Part shown: positions 1-9,857 of the stretch, piece by piece | Numbering within the stretch: position 1 is the first letter of the stretch | Layout of the letters: each line of letters begins with the position of its first letter | DNA from: an uncultured Verrucomicrobiota bacterium | GTDB lineage: Bacteria; Verrucomicrobiota; Verrucomicrobiia; Opitutales; Seribacteraceae | Direction: 5' to 3' | Assembly: GCA_902612125.1 (NCBI GenBank) | Contig: CACMBV010000012.1 | Location: 1-64,000, forward strand | DNA length: 64,000 bases | Notes under the pieces: model-generated | The model's database searches: none | The model's input: only the letters and a program-made list of their open reading frames with translations | Told to the model about the DNA's origin: nothing | Translations under genes and position numbers: made by a program

Positions 1-1149
1 AGTTTGGTAGCCACGACCTGCCATTAGAATGGGGAGGTTGTTGTTGGTGTGGGCATTACCGTTACCCATTCCACTGCCAAATAATACCGTGGTTTCGTCC
101 AAGAGCGAGGAGCCGTTTGCAGATTTAGTGGATTGAAGTTGGTCAAGGAACTGGGAAAAACATTCCATTTGATAAAGTTCGAGAGCAAGCAGGGCATCAA
201 TATTTTCCTGTTTTTGACCGTGATGAGAATATGCATGGTATCCGTTGTTCAATCCAAGCAGTCCGGTATTGAACTGTGCCCCGGCCATTTCGAAGCTGGC
301 AATCCGGGTGGAGTCCGTATCTAAGGCCAGTGCGATAAGCTTGTATAGCATGGGTATATCTTCCACCAGGTTTCGGTTAAATGGTTCATCGATCGGTGCC
401 TGGGGCTTCGGAACCGAGTGCCATTTTTCTTTCTGCTGAATACCAATTTCTACTTCACGAATGGAGGTGAAATATTCATCCAATTTATCACGGTCTCGTC
501 CATTGAGTCGCTTCCCGAGATTGCGGGCGTCTTCCAGCGATGCATCAAGAATAGATTTTCCAAGGTCATATTGCTGGAGAACTTGCTGGTTTTTTCTGGA
601 TGGTTCTTGAACAAAAAGCTTACGAAATAGATTTTTTGGACCTTCAACCGGCGGAACTCGGACACCAGAGCGAGTCCATGACATTTGACATCCTCCGTGC
701 AAACCATCTTCAGAACCCACCACCAAGGAAGGAAATCGGGTTTTGAAGCCAAAGACTTCTGCTGCCCGTTGATCAAGGGACAGGTTTCCATTGGGCATGG
801 ATGAGGCTTGTGTATGCTTCACTCCGGAAAGAAAGGAATGAACTGCAAAGTGACCACCTTTCACACCATGATCAAGGTTGGAAAAAACCGTGGTCTGTTC
901 GAGTTTTGTCTTCAGCGGTTCAAGTGCCCTTGGAAGTGAACGAATGGGTCCGGGCTCAGTGGGAAAGAAATGGGAAGCATGAAATCCAAACGAATTGCCT
1001 ACACAGACAAGCCTTTTCATTTCCTTGCTGCTGGACAGGTTTAATTTGGAACCTTGAACCTTGGTCAAACCAACGGATTCCAAAGCCGGTAAAGCCAAAG
1101 CTCCTAACGATCCACGCAAAAATAATCGACGATTCATCTTAAACATCAT
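1..1149 (-). CDS. DUF1552 domain-containing protein with TAT-like signal (3' end beyond window)
   Basis: Own translation of the reverse strand: MMFKMNRRLFLRGSLGALALPALESVGLTK...; N-terminal NRRLFL twin-arginine-like motif; runs off the left edge, so absent from the ORF track. Confidence 0.8.
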   Translation of the reverse strand, partial: MMFKMNRRLFLRGSLGALALPALESVGLTKVQGSKLNLSSSKEMKRLVCVGNSFGFHASHFFPTEPGPIRSLPRALEPLKTKLEQTTVFSNLDHGVKGGHFAVHSFLSGVKHTQASSMPNGNLSLDQRAAEVFGFKTRFPSLVVGSEDGLHGGCQMSWTRSGVRVPPVEGPKNLFRKLFVQEPSRKNQQVLQQYDLGKSILDASLEDARNLGKRLNGRDRDKLDEYFTSIREVEIGIQQKEKWHSVPKPQAPIDEPFNRNLVEDIPMLYKLIALALDTDSTRIASFEMAGAQFNTGLLGLNNGYHAYSHHGQKQENIDALLALELYQMECFSQFLDQLQSTKSANGSSLLDETTVLFGSGMGNGNAHTNNNLPILMAGRGYQT

Positions 1150-1250
1150 TTTGTCCTGTTTTTTTACCAAGGCAAACCATATGAATTACCGATTACAGAA
1201 TTTTGGGCTACCAACGGACCTCTCCAATAGGAAGCTGATTTTTAGAAGGC

Positions 1251-4200
1251 TTAACTTTCAGGCAATTTGTAAATGGTGAAATAAACCGGACCGGAAAGTT
1301 CCGCACCGTTTTCCCCCGTGACTGCAAATCCGAGTTTTAAATTGTGGCAGGGGGTTAGTTGAGGGATTCCCACGGTAAGGGTCAATCCGTCATCCGAGAG
1401 TGCGATCGAATCAATGGACAGTTCATCAACGCCTCTGGTTAGAGGGTCGGACGGTTTGAGTTGAGGCGATCCATAACCCTTGGACCATTGGTAATTCCAT
1501 GCGCTGGCAGTAAAGGATTCCTTGGCTATTGAACCGGGCTTGACCCGCTCAGTAAAAGTAAGTTGCAAACGATCTTTACGGGCCTTGGCTTCCGTTAGGT
1601 AAATTCCTTTTTCAGCGGTGTAACGAAGTCGTTGTATGCTTCCCTCCTGGGTGGCCCCTGCCTGCCAACCGGTAAGCCCGGAATAATAAAGTTGGCCATC
1701 AACCGGACTTATGGCTGCCCTCATGGTACCGGATTCCATTTTTAGAGGTAGTCGGTAAACGGCTCCCTGAACAGTATTTTTAATTTCATCGATCATTACA
1801 TACATGGTGGCCGCTTTTCCGTAGGAGGTATGAAAATACTGTCCACTCAGAGGGCCCAGCCTTTTATCTTTCTCGACCCAAAGCTGGCCGCCGGATGAAC
1901 TATCCAAGTCCTGTGGCATGTAAACAATGGGCTGAACGATTTTTTCGGGATCGTATTTGTCACCGTGTCTGGTCCATGACCCGGCCCCGTGGAATGCGTC
2001 CGGACGGGTGATGGAAATTTTGCTTGCAGGCACATAAGTTCCTTGGTTGTCGCCTAGCGTAATTCTTCCGTCCGGCAGTTTTCCGATTCCATTGGGGACC
2101 CGTAATCCAGCTCCAATCACGGTGGATTTTTTACCGTCGGCAGATACCTTTACCACTCCGCCCGGTACTGACCACTGACTGAAGCCCCCGGTCCGTCCAT
2201 AGTAAAAGGATCCATCTTTGCCAACTTCGAGGTCAAAATTATACGCGTGCCAACCTTTGTCGGGTTCATCCTCGTTAAAGAAAGCCTCGTAGAAGTCGGC
2301 TTCGCCGTCGTTATTGTAGTCATGCAGTTTGACAATACGACCGCGCGTAATTGCGGTCAGGACCCCGTCCACAACTTTCATGCCTAAAGGCTCGTAAAGC
2401 CCGGCGGCAAATCTTTGCCAGGTAACCTGACTTAAGTTGTTATTAATTCCGCTGACGATCCAGACATCCCCGGGTAAGGTCCCCACGGCGAGACGACCAT
2501 CCGGGAAAAAGGCAAGGGAGGAGGTTCGCATCCATGAATTATAGGCGTTCTTGAGAGGCACGGTGATGCTGTCCATTACATAGCCCTGAAAGGTGGAAGT
2601 CGCTAATCTACCTTTTGTGGTGTGAGCAGTCAGCCATCGCCGGGGCCCACCTTTGGTTTTACCCGCAAGGTTAGCGATCTGATTGGAAGGTTGTTTGTTT
2701 TTTATAGATTCGCTCTCGTCATGAGCGAAGGCCACATTGAAGTGAATTAAGTTGTCACTTGGAGGGATTTGCAGGACGAGCTTTCCGTTTTCGCTGGATC
2801 GAAATTTTAATCCAGGTTCCTCAGACTGTAACCAGACTTTTGAAAATCCGATGGTGGCGGAATTTCCCTTTATCACTGGCTTATCATCCAAAACAATTAA
2901 TTCCAATTGATTTCTTCCAGGATTAATGGTCATGCGATGATGAATAACGACTGCTTTCCCCATTTTTTGAAGTTTTGGGCTCTCAAGAACTCCTCTTCCC
3001 TGAACGGAATAGGAGATAATCGTATCCTCGCCGTGAGGGTAATGTCCATTGTAACGAAGTTGCTTCTCTGGCCAGACAGTCTTGGGAAAAATATCCGGAG
3101 TTTCGTTTTCGGCCTTTCCATCCCATGCCCATTGCCATCCGTCGGAACGTACGATTTTCTCAAACCTTGCATTGGGCAGACCTCCTGCTCGGAGCCGGTG
3201 GTGCAGGGTTCCACTGAAATCAAGAAATCCACCTGTCCATGTTCCGATCGTTCGCATGGTACCCAAATCATAGGAGATAGTGGTTTGTTGACCGAGGTCG
3301 ATGGTCAGGGCGTTGTTACTCTTCGCATTTCCAACAACTGGAGAAATCAGGGCTTTTCCATAATCCCGTAAATAGCCGATACGGGCAAGTCCCTCCATCC
3401 GTTGGGCATCGTCGCCGGCACTATCCGGATTTTCAGGCATGACATAAGTGGCAGTTTGGTCAAATTTGACATACAATTCTGGTGCTTTTTCTCTAATGAT
3501 TTTTTCCCGTAGGTAATGAATCACTTTATAACGATCGGTTGGATTGAGTTGCACGGAGGGCATCATATTCCGAAATCCGTAGGTCAGGGTTTTGAACATA
3601 CTGTATGGATCTGCCCCATTTTCCATTTTATGTTTGGTGAACGAACGGGCGAGTGGGTTGGTGGGCTGAGAAACTCCGTCCTTACTATGACAGGCCGTAC
3701 AATTTTTAAGATATAACTTTCTTCCGGCTTCGAGATAACCATCGTCCAATTTAGCTGACTCAAAATAGGCCAGTTTACGATGGTTAACATTTTCGAAATC
3801 ATTGAAGGCAAGTAATGAACCTGGAAAAGCTGTGCCTTGATAGAGACTTGAAATTTCCGCCTCATCGAAAGGACGGTTATGAAGTTCGAAATCATCAATC
3901 TTCCCATCAAAGTAATCCCCATATTTACCTTTGCCGAACAGGGCAGCTCCGAAATGATAATGATCAAACTTGGTGGCGTATCCCATCTGACCCCGTCCTC
4001 CCTGAGCCATTTTTTTCGCGTTGAGATAGATCGCCGGTCCCGTGCCCTGGGCGTAGGAAATTGCGATGTGGTTCCACTTTTCTTTTTGCACTCCTTTGAC
4101 AAGTAATTTCCATACTCTCTTTTTTTGTTTGGGGTCTCCAAAGGTGAGGGTTCCGTTTTCATAGGTTAAACGATAAGCTTCGCCTCTGTCCTCATTGCGG

Positions 4201-4457
4201 ACGATGCCAAATAAATCTCCCTTCTTATTTGACTTTGCCTCAAACCAGAGAGACAGAGTCCAGCCGGATAGTTCCCCTAACGGAGACCCCCGGTAATAGC
4301 CTTTGCTCATGGCCAGGCCTGAGCCTAAACTTGGCAGGTTGTTTTTCGGTGGAGGTGTGCGGCCAACTTCGAATTCAACCGATGCAGCTGCTACAAAAGA
4401 AAGAGAAATAGAAATTACGAGAAAAACTTTGGTTATTCTCTGGAAGGTTCTTTTCAT
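1251..4457 (-). CDS. LamG/ConA-like + cytochrome c (CTACH) + DUF6797-like + PVC-type beta-propeller protein
   Basis: 1068 aa ORF; signal peptide; LamG-like N-terminus; NCTACHSKDG heme motif; propeller-like region LAVGTLPGDVWIVSG...; DGRITLGDNQGTYVP. Confidence 0.8.
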   Translation of the reverse strand: MKRTFQRITKVFLVISISLSFVAAASVEFEVGRTPPPKNNLPSLGSGLAMSKGYYRGSPLGELSGWTLSLWFEAKSNKKGDLFGIVRNEDRGEAYRLTYENGTLTFGDPKQKKRVWKLLVKGVQKEKWNHIAISYAQGTGPAIYLNAKKMAQGGRGQMGYATKFDHYHFGAALFGKGKYGDYFDGKIDDFELHNRPFDEAEISSLYQGTAFPGSLLAFNDFENVNHRKLAYFESAKLDDGYLEAGRKLYLKNCTACHSKDGVSQPTNPLARSFTKHKMENGADPYSMFKTLTYGFRNMMPSVQLNPTDRYKVIHYLREKIIREKAPELYVKFDQTATYVMPENPDSAGDDAQRMEGLARIGYLRDYGKALISPVVGNAKSNNALTIDLGQQTTISYDLGTMRTIGTWTGGFLDFSGTLHHRLRAGGLPNARFEKIVRSDGWQWAWDGKAENETPDIFPKTVWPEKQLRYNGHYPHGEDTIISYSVQGRGVLESPKLQKMGKAVVIHHRMTINPGRNQLELIVLDDKPVIKGNSATIGFSKVWLQSEEPGLKFRSSENGKLVLQIPPSDNLIHFNVAFAHDESESIKNKQPSNQIANLAGKTKGGPRRWLTAHTTKGRLATSTFQGYVMDSITVPLKNAYNSWMRTSSLAFFPDGRLAVGTLPGDVWIVSGINNNLSQVTWQRFAAGLYEPLGMKVVDGVLTAITRGRIVKLHDYNNDGEADFYEAFFNEDEPDKGWHAYNFDLEVGKDGSFYYGRTGGFSQWSVPGGVVKVSADGKKSTVIGAGLRVPNGIGKLPDGRITLGDNQGTYVPASKISITRPDAFHGAGSWTRHGDKYDPEKIVQPIVYMPQDLDSSSGGQLWVEKDKRLGPLSGQYFHTSYGKAATMYVMIDEIKNTVQGAVYRLPLKMESGTMRAAISPVDGQLYYSGLTGWQAGATQEGSIQRLRYTAEKGIYLTEAKARKDRLQLTFTERVKPGSIAKESFTASAWNYQWSKGYGSPQLKPSDPLTRGVDELSIDSIALSDDGLTLTVGIPQLTPCHNLKLGFAVTGENGAELSGPVYFTIYKLPES

Positions 4458-4535
4458 ATTGGCAGAGTTTATTGACCTTAGTTGTCAGGCAATCAAAAAT
4501 ATCAAGAAAGCGAAAAGATTAAAATTCGGTTAGAA

Positions 4536-6023
4536 TTATTTTCTTTCGAGATCAGGAACACTCAGGCCTTCAAAATATTTCTCGCGTATCCACTCTGGTT
4601 GCCAACGGTCAAGGACCCGTAATTGATTATCATAGGACGGTTTAAGGGGTAACGGATTATCAGATCGTAAGGGTTGTGGGTCCCTGAGAAAATTTCTCCA
4701 TTCATTCATCCGTTTTTCCATATTTATGAGTTGTTCAGCGTACTTTGGGTCTTTGGCCAGATCTTGCATCTCATGGGGATCTTTCTCCAAATTGAAGAGA
4801 AGTTGATGGTTAATCTGCGGATAGATATGGAGCTTCCATTTACCGTCATTTATGCTTCGCTGGTTGTCCTGAAAGGGGAGGAAGAGAGTTCTTCTGACCC
4901 TTTTGGAATTTCCCCGGATGATCGCAGTTAAATCCTTGGAGCCGATTTTATTTTCAGGCTCAATACTAACCAGGTTGCATAATGTCGCATACAGATCGTG
5001 CACATAAGTAAAGGCATGGCTCGACTTTCCTTGGGGTATCCCCGGTCCCCTGAGGATCATCGGGCATTGCATGCTCTGTTCATAAACATTTTGTTTTCCG
5101 AGAAGGCCGTGGCTTCCCATGGCCAATCCATGATCCGCGGTGTAAACAACAATGGTATTTTCAGCCAGTTCAGCTTGTTCAAGAGCCTGGAGGATTCGAC
5201 CAACCTGATCATCAAGATGAGTAATTAATCCATAATATTCGCAAAGTTGATCACTGATCATTTCTTGGATACGTGGCCAGGGAGCCAGGCCCTCGTCCCG
5301 TCCCGAGGTGGCTTGCGGAGCATTCTGAAATGGATGCTCTGGGAGGAAGTTTTGGGGCAAGGGAGGACGATTCCTGTAATACATCTCACGGTATTTTTCC
5401 GGAGGATTACGGGGATCGTGAGGGGCCATGAAGGAGACATAGAGAAAGAATGGATTTTCCGTTTTTCCGGCCCCTTGGATGAATGATATGGCATCATTTG
5501 CGAAAACAGTACTGGAAAAGTCTCCTGCAGGTCTTTTACTACTTAGTTTCCCATTGCTTAGGTCCTGTACCTGAAAATTAGTGTGATCAGCCATACCTCC
5601 CATATAAACCGAGCTTCCGTTGGAAAAAGACTGATCAAGGGTTTTCTTTCCATTGTGCCATTTGCCGATGATGAAGGGCCGGTAGTTCCCCCTTTCTTTT
5701 AACAGGGCAGGAAGTGTTTGATTTGATCCCCAATTGGCCTGAGGTTTTTCACGGGGCAGGGACATCCAGTGCTGACCAGTCATGAGCATGGCCCGGCTGG
5801 CCACACAGACGGCCCCACTGAAGGAACCGGCACAATAGTTCTTCCGAAAACTGAATCCCTCTTCAGCCAATTGGTCCAGGTGCGGGGTTTGAATATGGGG
5901 ATTTCCGTGAGCGGCAACGGTATCGGCCCGTTGATCATCCGCAAAAAGAAAGAGGATGTTAGGTCGTTGCTTGGCTTGTAGAAAAGCCAGTGAGCAAACA
6001 AGAACCAAAAACAGCCGGATCAT
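4536..6023 (-). CDS. sulfatase (S1 family)
   Basis: 495 aa; signal peptide; RPNILFLFADDQRADT; CVASRAMLMTG; YTADHGLAMGSHGLLGK. Confidence 0.92.
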   Translation of the reverse strand: MIRLFLVLVCSLAFLQAKQRPNILFLFADDQRADTVAAHGNPHIQTPHLDQLAEEGFSFRKNYCAGSFSGAVCVASRAMLMTGQHWMSLPREKPQANWGSNQTLPALLKERGNYRPFIIGKWHNGKKTLDQSFSNGSSVYMGGMADHTNFQVQDLSNGKLSSKRPAGDFSSTVFANDAISFIQGAGKTENPFFLYVSFMAPHDPRNPPEKYREMYYRNRPPLPQNFLPEHPFQNAPQATSGRDEGLAPWPRIQEMISDQLCEYYGLITHLDDQVGRILQALEQAELAENTIVVYTADHGLAMGSHGLLGKQNVYEQSMQCPMILRGPGIPQGKSSHAFTYVHDLYATLCNLVSIEPENKIGSKDLTAIIRGNSKRVRRTLFLPFQDNQRSINDGKWKLHIYPQINHQLLFNLEKDPHEMQDLAKDPKYAEQLINMEKRMNEWRNFLRDPQPLRSDNPLPLKPSYDNQLRVLDRWQPEWIREKYFEGLSVPDLERK

Positions 6024-6026
6024 GGA

Positions 6027-7082
6027 TCAGCTGGCCACTTTTTCCCGATAGGATTCCACTTCCCAGTTTTCGATGAATTCTCGTGCACGGTCGGTCATGT
6101 AGTCAATGCCTCCAAAAGCTTGGGAGAGTTTCATGACTTGGGCACCATCCCTGGCAAAGAGTAGGGCAAGTCCGGCATTTTTCTCCGTTTTGCCCAGTCC
6201 ATAGATGCGATTGTTGTGGATAACCACTTTAGGGGCGAAACCATGCCTGGCATGATAGGCATCCGCATGAACCTGAGTCAATTCACCCGTAAAAGGAAAG
6301 GCCCGGGCGTAAACCAAATGATCCGGGGTAATGGGTCCGGGAACGCACTCAAAGAATCCGGAAGATTCAATAAAAGCGGCGTCCTCGCCAAAGATTTCCT
6401 GGATTTTAGTCAATACCTCGGAATCCTGACCGGTTTCTTCGATACCCAGGTCTTCACTGATTCCGAGCTTTTCATACTCCTCCTTAATGGGATTCATCAC
6501 GCTGGCATAGAGAGAACGGATCTCCTCCGCGGTATCTCCAGAAACGAAAATGCCATGGTTTTTGAGCATGATGATTTTTGGAATTCGGCCATGCGCAGCC
6601 TTGTAGGCATCGATCCGGTCCTTGAGTACCATGCAAAGAGTGTATCCGGCATCAATATATTCAACCCACAGGGCATCGGGGAAAAGACTTTTGCAAACCG
6701 CTTCACCATCCTTCGCACAGGTCATTCCGTTCACGAGCAGTGCATGAGTATGGACCACGAATTTGGTTTCGAGGATATTGTGCAGCGGGGCTTCCACCGA
6801 CGGGCGGCCGGCATCGTTTAGGACAGCTTCTCCCATGAAATTCCTGACCAGCTCTTCGCGGGCATGAGGTTCTTCGGGTGTATCCACATCATAGAGCTCG
6901 TTGACCTTTTCCCGGTTCAGGGTCACGAAGGTACTTTCATGCAGTCCGGCCAAAGTGGTCCCTGAAGGTTTGACCCATAGGGTGCTTTCGTCCTTGTAGG
7001 AGGTATTTCCACCACCACCCTTGACATATTCCGGCGTTCCAAATTCATGAGACAATTCAACAATGGTCTTGAGGTCTTGCAT
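6027..7082 (-). CDS. class II aldolase/adducin family protein (aldolase part of RhaD/SDR-like bifunctional family, SDR domain absent)
   Basis: 351 aa; GGGGNTSYKDESTLWVKPSGTTL, HTHALLVNGM; ends FIENWEVESYREKVAS. Confidence 0.85.
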   Translation of the reverse strand: MQDLKTIVELSHEFGTPEYVKGGGGNTSYKDESTLWVKPSGTTLAGLHESTFVTLNREKVNELYDVDTPEEPHAREELVRNFMGEAVLNDAGRPSVEAPLHNILETKFVVHTHALLVNGMTCAKDGEAVCKSLFPDALWVEYIDAGYTLCMVLKDRIDAYKAAHGRIPKIIMLKNHGIFVSGDTAEEIRSLYASVMNPIKEEYEKLGISEDLGIEETGQDSEVLTKIQEIFGEDAAFIESSGFFECVPGPITPDHLVYARAFPFTGELTQVHADAYHARHGFAPKVVIHNNRIYGLGKTEKNAGLALLFARDGAQVMKLSQAFGGIDYMTDRAREFIENWEVESYREKVAS

Positions 7083-7114
7083 GGCGGGTTTTTATAGAGA
7101 AAACTTTCCTTGCC

Positions 7115-7132
7115 TGCGAGTGGAAACTCGCA
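7115..7132. promoter_or_regulatory. short inverted repeat in divergent intergenic region
   Basis: TGCGAG-TGGAAA-CTCGCA, perfect 6-bp arms, between the divergent aldolase and DUF1553 genes. Confidence 0.3.
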
Positions 7133-7197
7133 AATTTAAAGCAAAGAAAATTGCATTGTCTACTCGAAGTAGGATTCTTTAAGTTTAGAATTATATT

Positions 7198-9855
7198 ATG
7201 GGAATATTGAAATGCATCACGGTGTTTGCACTAGTTTTTAATTCAACATTGATGCATTCGCAAGATAAGCAGTGGTGGTCGCGTAAGCCTTTAACCATGC
7301 CTCCTATGCCTGTGACGGATGCGTGGGGAAGGAATGAAGTAGATTCTTTTATCCTTCATAAATTGAAAGCCAATCATCTGCAGCCAAGTGAACCTGCACC
7401 ACCCAGAGTTTTGATTCGCCGACTGACTTTTGATCTTACTGGACTGCCCCCCGCACCCAAAGATATTCGAGCATTCCAAAGGAATTATGCCTCGAACCCG
7501 GATAAGGCTTACGAGGAACTGGTGGATCGTTTGCTCGCTTCGCCAAGGTATGGCGAACGATTTGCCAGACATTGGTTGGATGTCGCCAAGTACGCAGACA
7601 CCTGCGGGTATGATAAGGACAAGTTGCGTCCGCATGCCTGGCCCTATCGGGATTATGTGATTCGTTCCTTCAACGAGGACAAACCGTATGCTCAATTTGT
7701 TAAGGAGCAGATTGCGGGAGATATTCTTTATCCGGACTCGGAGGATGGAATTTTGGCTCTTGGCTTTTTGGCTGCCGGTCCCTGGGATTTTATTGGACAT
7801 GTGGAGGTACCTGAATCCAAGTTGGATGGAAAAGTCGCCCGTAATCTGGACCAGGATGATATGGTGTCCAATGTTTTTAACAGTTTTTGTGCCACCACCA
7901 TTCAATGTGCCCGTTGTCATGAGCATAAAGGGGATCCAATTGGACAGGATCATTATTACAGTTTGCAATCCGTGTTTGCTGCGGTCGATAAAGCGGACCG
8001 GGTGTATGGAATGGATCCGAAAGTTGCACGCAAAAAAGAAGAGTTGCTAATTCGACGGGCCGAATTGTCCAGGGAAATCGCTCTTGCGGAAAAAGAGATC
8101 AAGAGGAAAGGCGGCGAGAAGTTGAAGAAACTGGATGAACAGATATCCGATCTTGAGAAGATTGCGTGTAAGGCAGAAAGGGTGCCTGAGCACGGTTACC
8201 ATAGTCAGGTTGCCAGATCTGCGAATTCAAAAAAATGGGTACAGGTGGATCTGGGGAAAAGAGAGAAGATATCTTTCATTACTATGCAGGCCTGTTATGA
8301 CGACTTTGCTGGAATTGGGGCAGGCTTTGGTTTTCCTGTTCGGTTCAAAATCATTGCATCTAATCAGGCAGACTTTTCGAGATCGGAAATCTTGGTCGAT
8401 CAAACAAAAAAGAAATTCCCTAATCCAAAACTGGTGCCCGTTAGTTATAAGGTGAATTCCCATGCCCGTTATTTCCGAGTGGAAGCAGTCGAATTGACCG
8501 TAAGAAAAAACGATTTCATCTTTGCCTTGGCTGAATTGGAATTAAAAAATGCTGATGGCATAAACCTCGCAGCTGCAAAAAATGTTACTGCGAAGGACAG
8601 TATTGAAGCTCCCCTCCGTTGGCGAAAAAGCAACCTGACGGACGGAAAGTGGTCGAAAAGTAAAAATCCCGAGATGCAAAAGGAAATGGTCGCCTTGGTC
8701 GATGAATGTAAGAACTTCATTGATTCTCTAACCAGCCAAGAGGAAAAGAGTGAGTTGTCGGCAAAAAAGAAAGCATTGGAGAAAACGGAAGCTGAACTGA
8801 AGGAGCTTCCATCCGGCAAATTGGTTTACGCGGCTACCACTCATTTTAAGCCCCGCTCAAATTTCAAACCTACGGAAGGCAAGCCGCGGATGATTCATGT
8901 TCTTCACCGGGGAGAGGTCAATCAACCGAGGGAACCTGTCCGTCCGGGTGCTATTCCCATGTTTCCAAATGAATCATGGGAGTTTCCTTTACCTGAAGTC
9001 CATGATGAAGCAGAGAGGCGTGCCGCCTTAGCAGAATGGATTGTACGAAAAGATCATCCGCTCACCTGGCGTACGATCGTTAATCGAGTATGGCAGTGGC
9101 ATTTTGGACAACCGCTTGTGGGCACGCCAAATGACTTTGGCCCCCTCGGGCAGCTCCCCACACACTCGAATCTCTTGGACTGGCTGGCGGTTTATTTCCG
9201 TGATTCCGGTGGATCATTCAAGAAGCTGCACAAGTTGCTTGTGATGAGCGAATCCTACAGGCAGTCCTCGGTCGAGGATGAAGCGAAAGAGAGGGTGGAT
9301 TCCAGTAATCAATGGCTTTGGCGGATGAACAGACGTAAACTTTCAGCGGAGGAAATGAGAGACTCCGTACTGATGGTCAGCGGAAAATTGAACCTGGAAA
9401 TGGGTGGTCCTGGCTTTTATCTTTTCAATTTGGAGCAGACTGCACATTCACCTCATTATTACTACCACAAATTCGACCCGGAAGATCAAAAAAGTCATCG
9501 TCGATCTGTTTACCGCTTTGTGGTGAGGTCGCAGCCCAATCCGTTTATGACAACACTCGATTGTGCTGATTCTTCCCAAAGTACCCCGAGACGTAACGAG
9601 ACTCTGACCGCCCTGCAAGCTCTCAGTCTACTTAATAATAAATTCACGCTAACAATGTCTCAGCATTTTGCGGAACGGCTGACAAATGAAGTATCCGGGA
9701 TGGAAAATCAGGTTCGTGCCGGTTTTGAACTCGTAACCGGGCGCTCGCCAAATACCGAGGAACATCGACTCCTCTTGGAGTATGCGGATAAGCATGGAAC
9801 GCCTAATCTTTGCCGGTCCCTGTTTAGCCTCAGCGAATTTGCCTTTATTGATTGA
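7198..9855 (+). CDS. DUF1549/DUF1553 domain-containing protein with F5/8 type C-like insertion
   Basis: 885 aa; RYGERFARHWLDVAKYADT; CARCHEHKGDPIGQDHYYSL; GQPLVGTPNDFGPLGQLPTH; discoidin-like stretch GYHSQVARSANSKKWVQVDLG. Confidence 0.88.
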   Translation: MGILKCITVFALVFNSTLMHSQDKQWWSRKPLTMPPMPVTDAWGRNEVDSFILHKLKANHLQPSEPAPPRVLIRRLTFDLTGLPPAPKDIRAFQRNYASNPDKAYEELVDRLLASPRYGERFARHWLDVAKYADTCGYDKDKLRPHAWPYRDYVIRSFNEDKPYAQFVKEQIAGDILYPDSEDGILALGFLAAGPWDFIGHVEVPESKLDGKVARNLDQDDMVSNVFNSFCATTIQCARCHEHKGDPIGQDHYYSLQSVFAAVDKADRVYGMDPKVARKKEELLIRRAELSREIALAEKEIKRKGGEKLKKLDEQISDLEKIACKAERVPEHGYHSQVARSANSKKWVQVDLGKREKISFITMQACYDDFAGIGAGFGFPVRFKIIASNQADFSRSEILVDQTKKKFPNPKLVPVSYKVNSHARYFRVEAVELTVRKNDFIFALAELELKNADGINLAAAKNVTAKDSIEAPLRWRKSNLTDGKWSKSKNPEMQKEMVALVDECKNFIDSLTSQEEKSELSAKKKALEKTEAELKELPSGKLVYAATTHFKPRSNFKPTEGKPRMIHVLHRGEVNQPREPVRPGAIPMFPNESWEFPLPEVHDEAERRAALAEWIVRKDHPLTWRTIVNRVWQWHFGQPLVGTPNDFGPLGQLPTHSNLLDWLAVYFRDSGGSFKKLHKLLVMSESYRQSSVEDEAKERVDSSNQWLWRMNRRKLSAEEMRDSVLMVSGKLNLEMGGPGFYLFNLEQTAHSPHYYYHKFDPEDQKSHRRSVYRFVVRSQPNPFMTTLDCADSSQSTPRRNETLTALQALSLLNNKFTLTMSQHFAERLTNEVSGMENQVRAGFELVTGRSPNTEEHRLLLEYADKHGTPNLCRSLFSLSEFAFID

Positions 9856-9857
9856 TC

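Noticed and set aside
2907-3371. Antisense ORF of 154 aa inside the cytochrome/propeller gene
   Set aside because: Opposite strand of a well-supported CDS; no recognisable motif. The same applies to other nested ORFs (e.g. 6216-6821, 7291-7968, 33402-33941, 36220-36924, 42890-43465).
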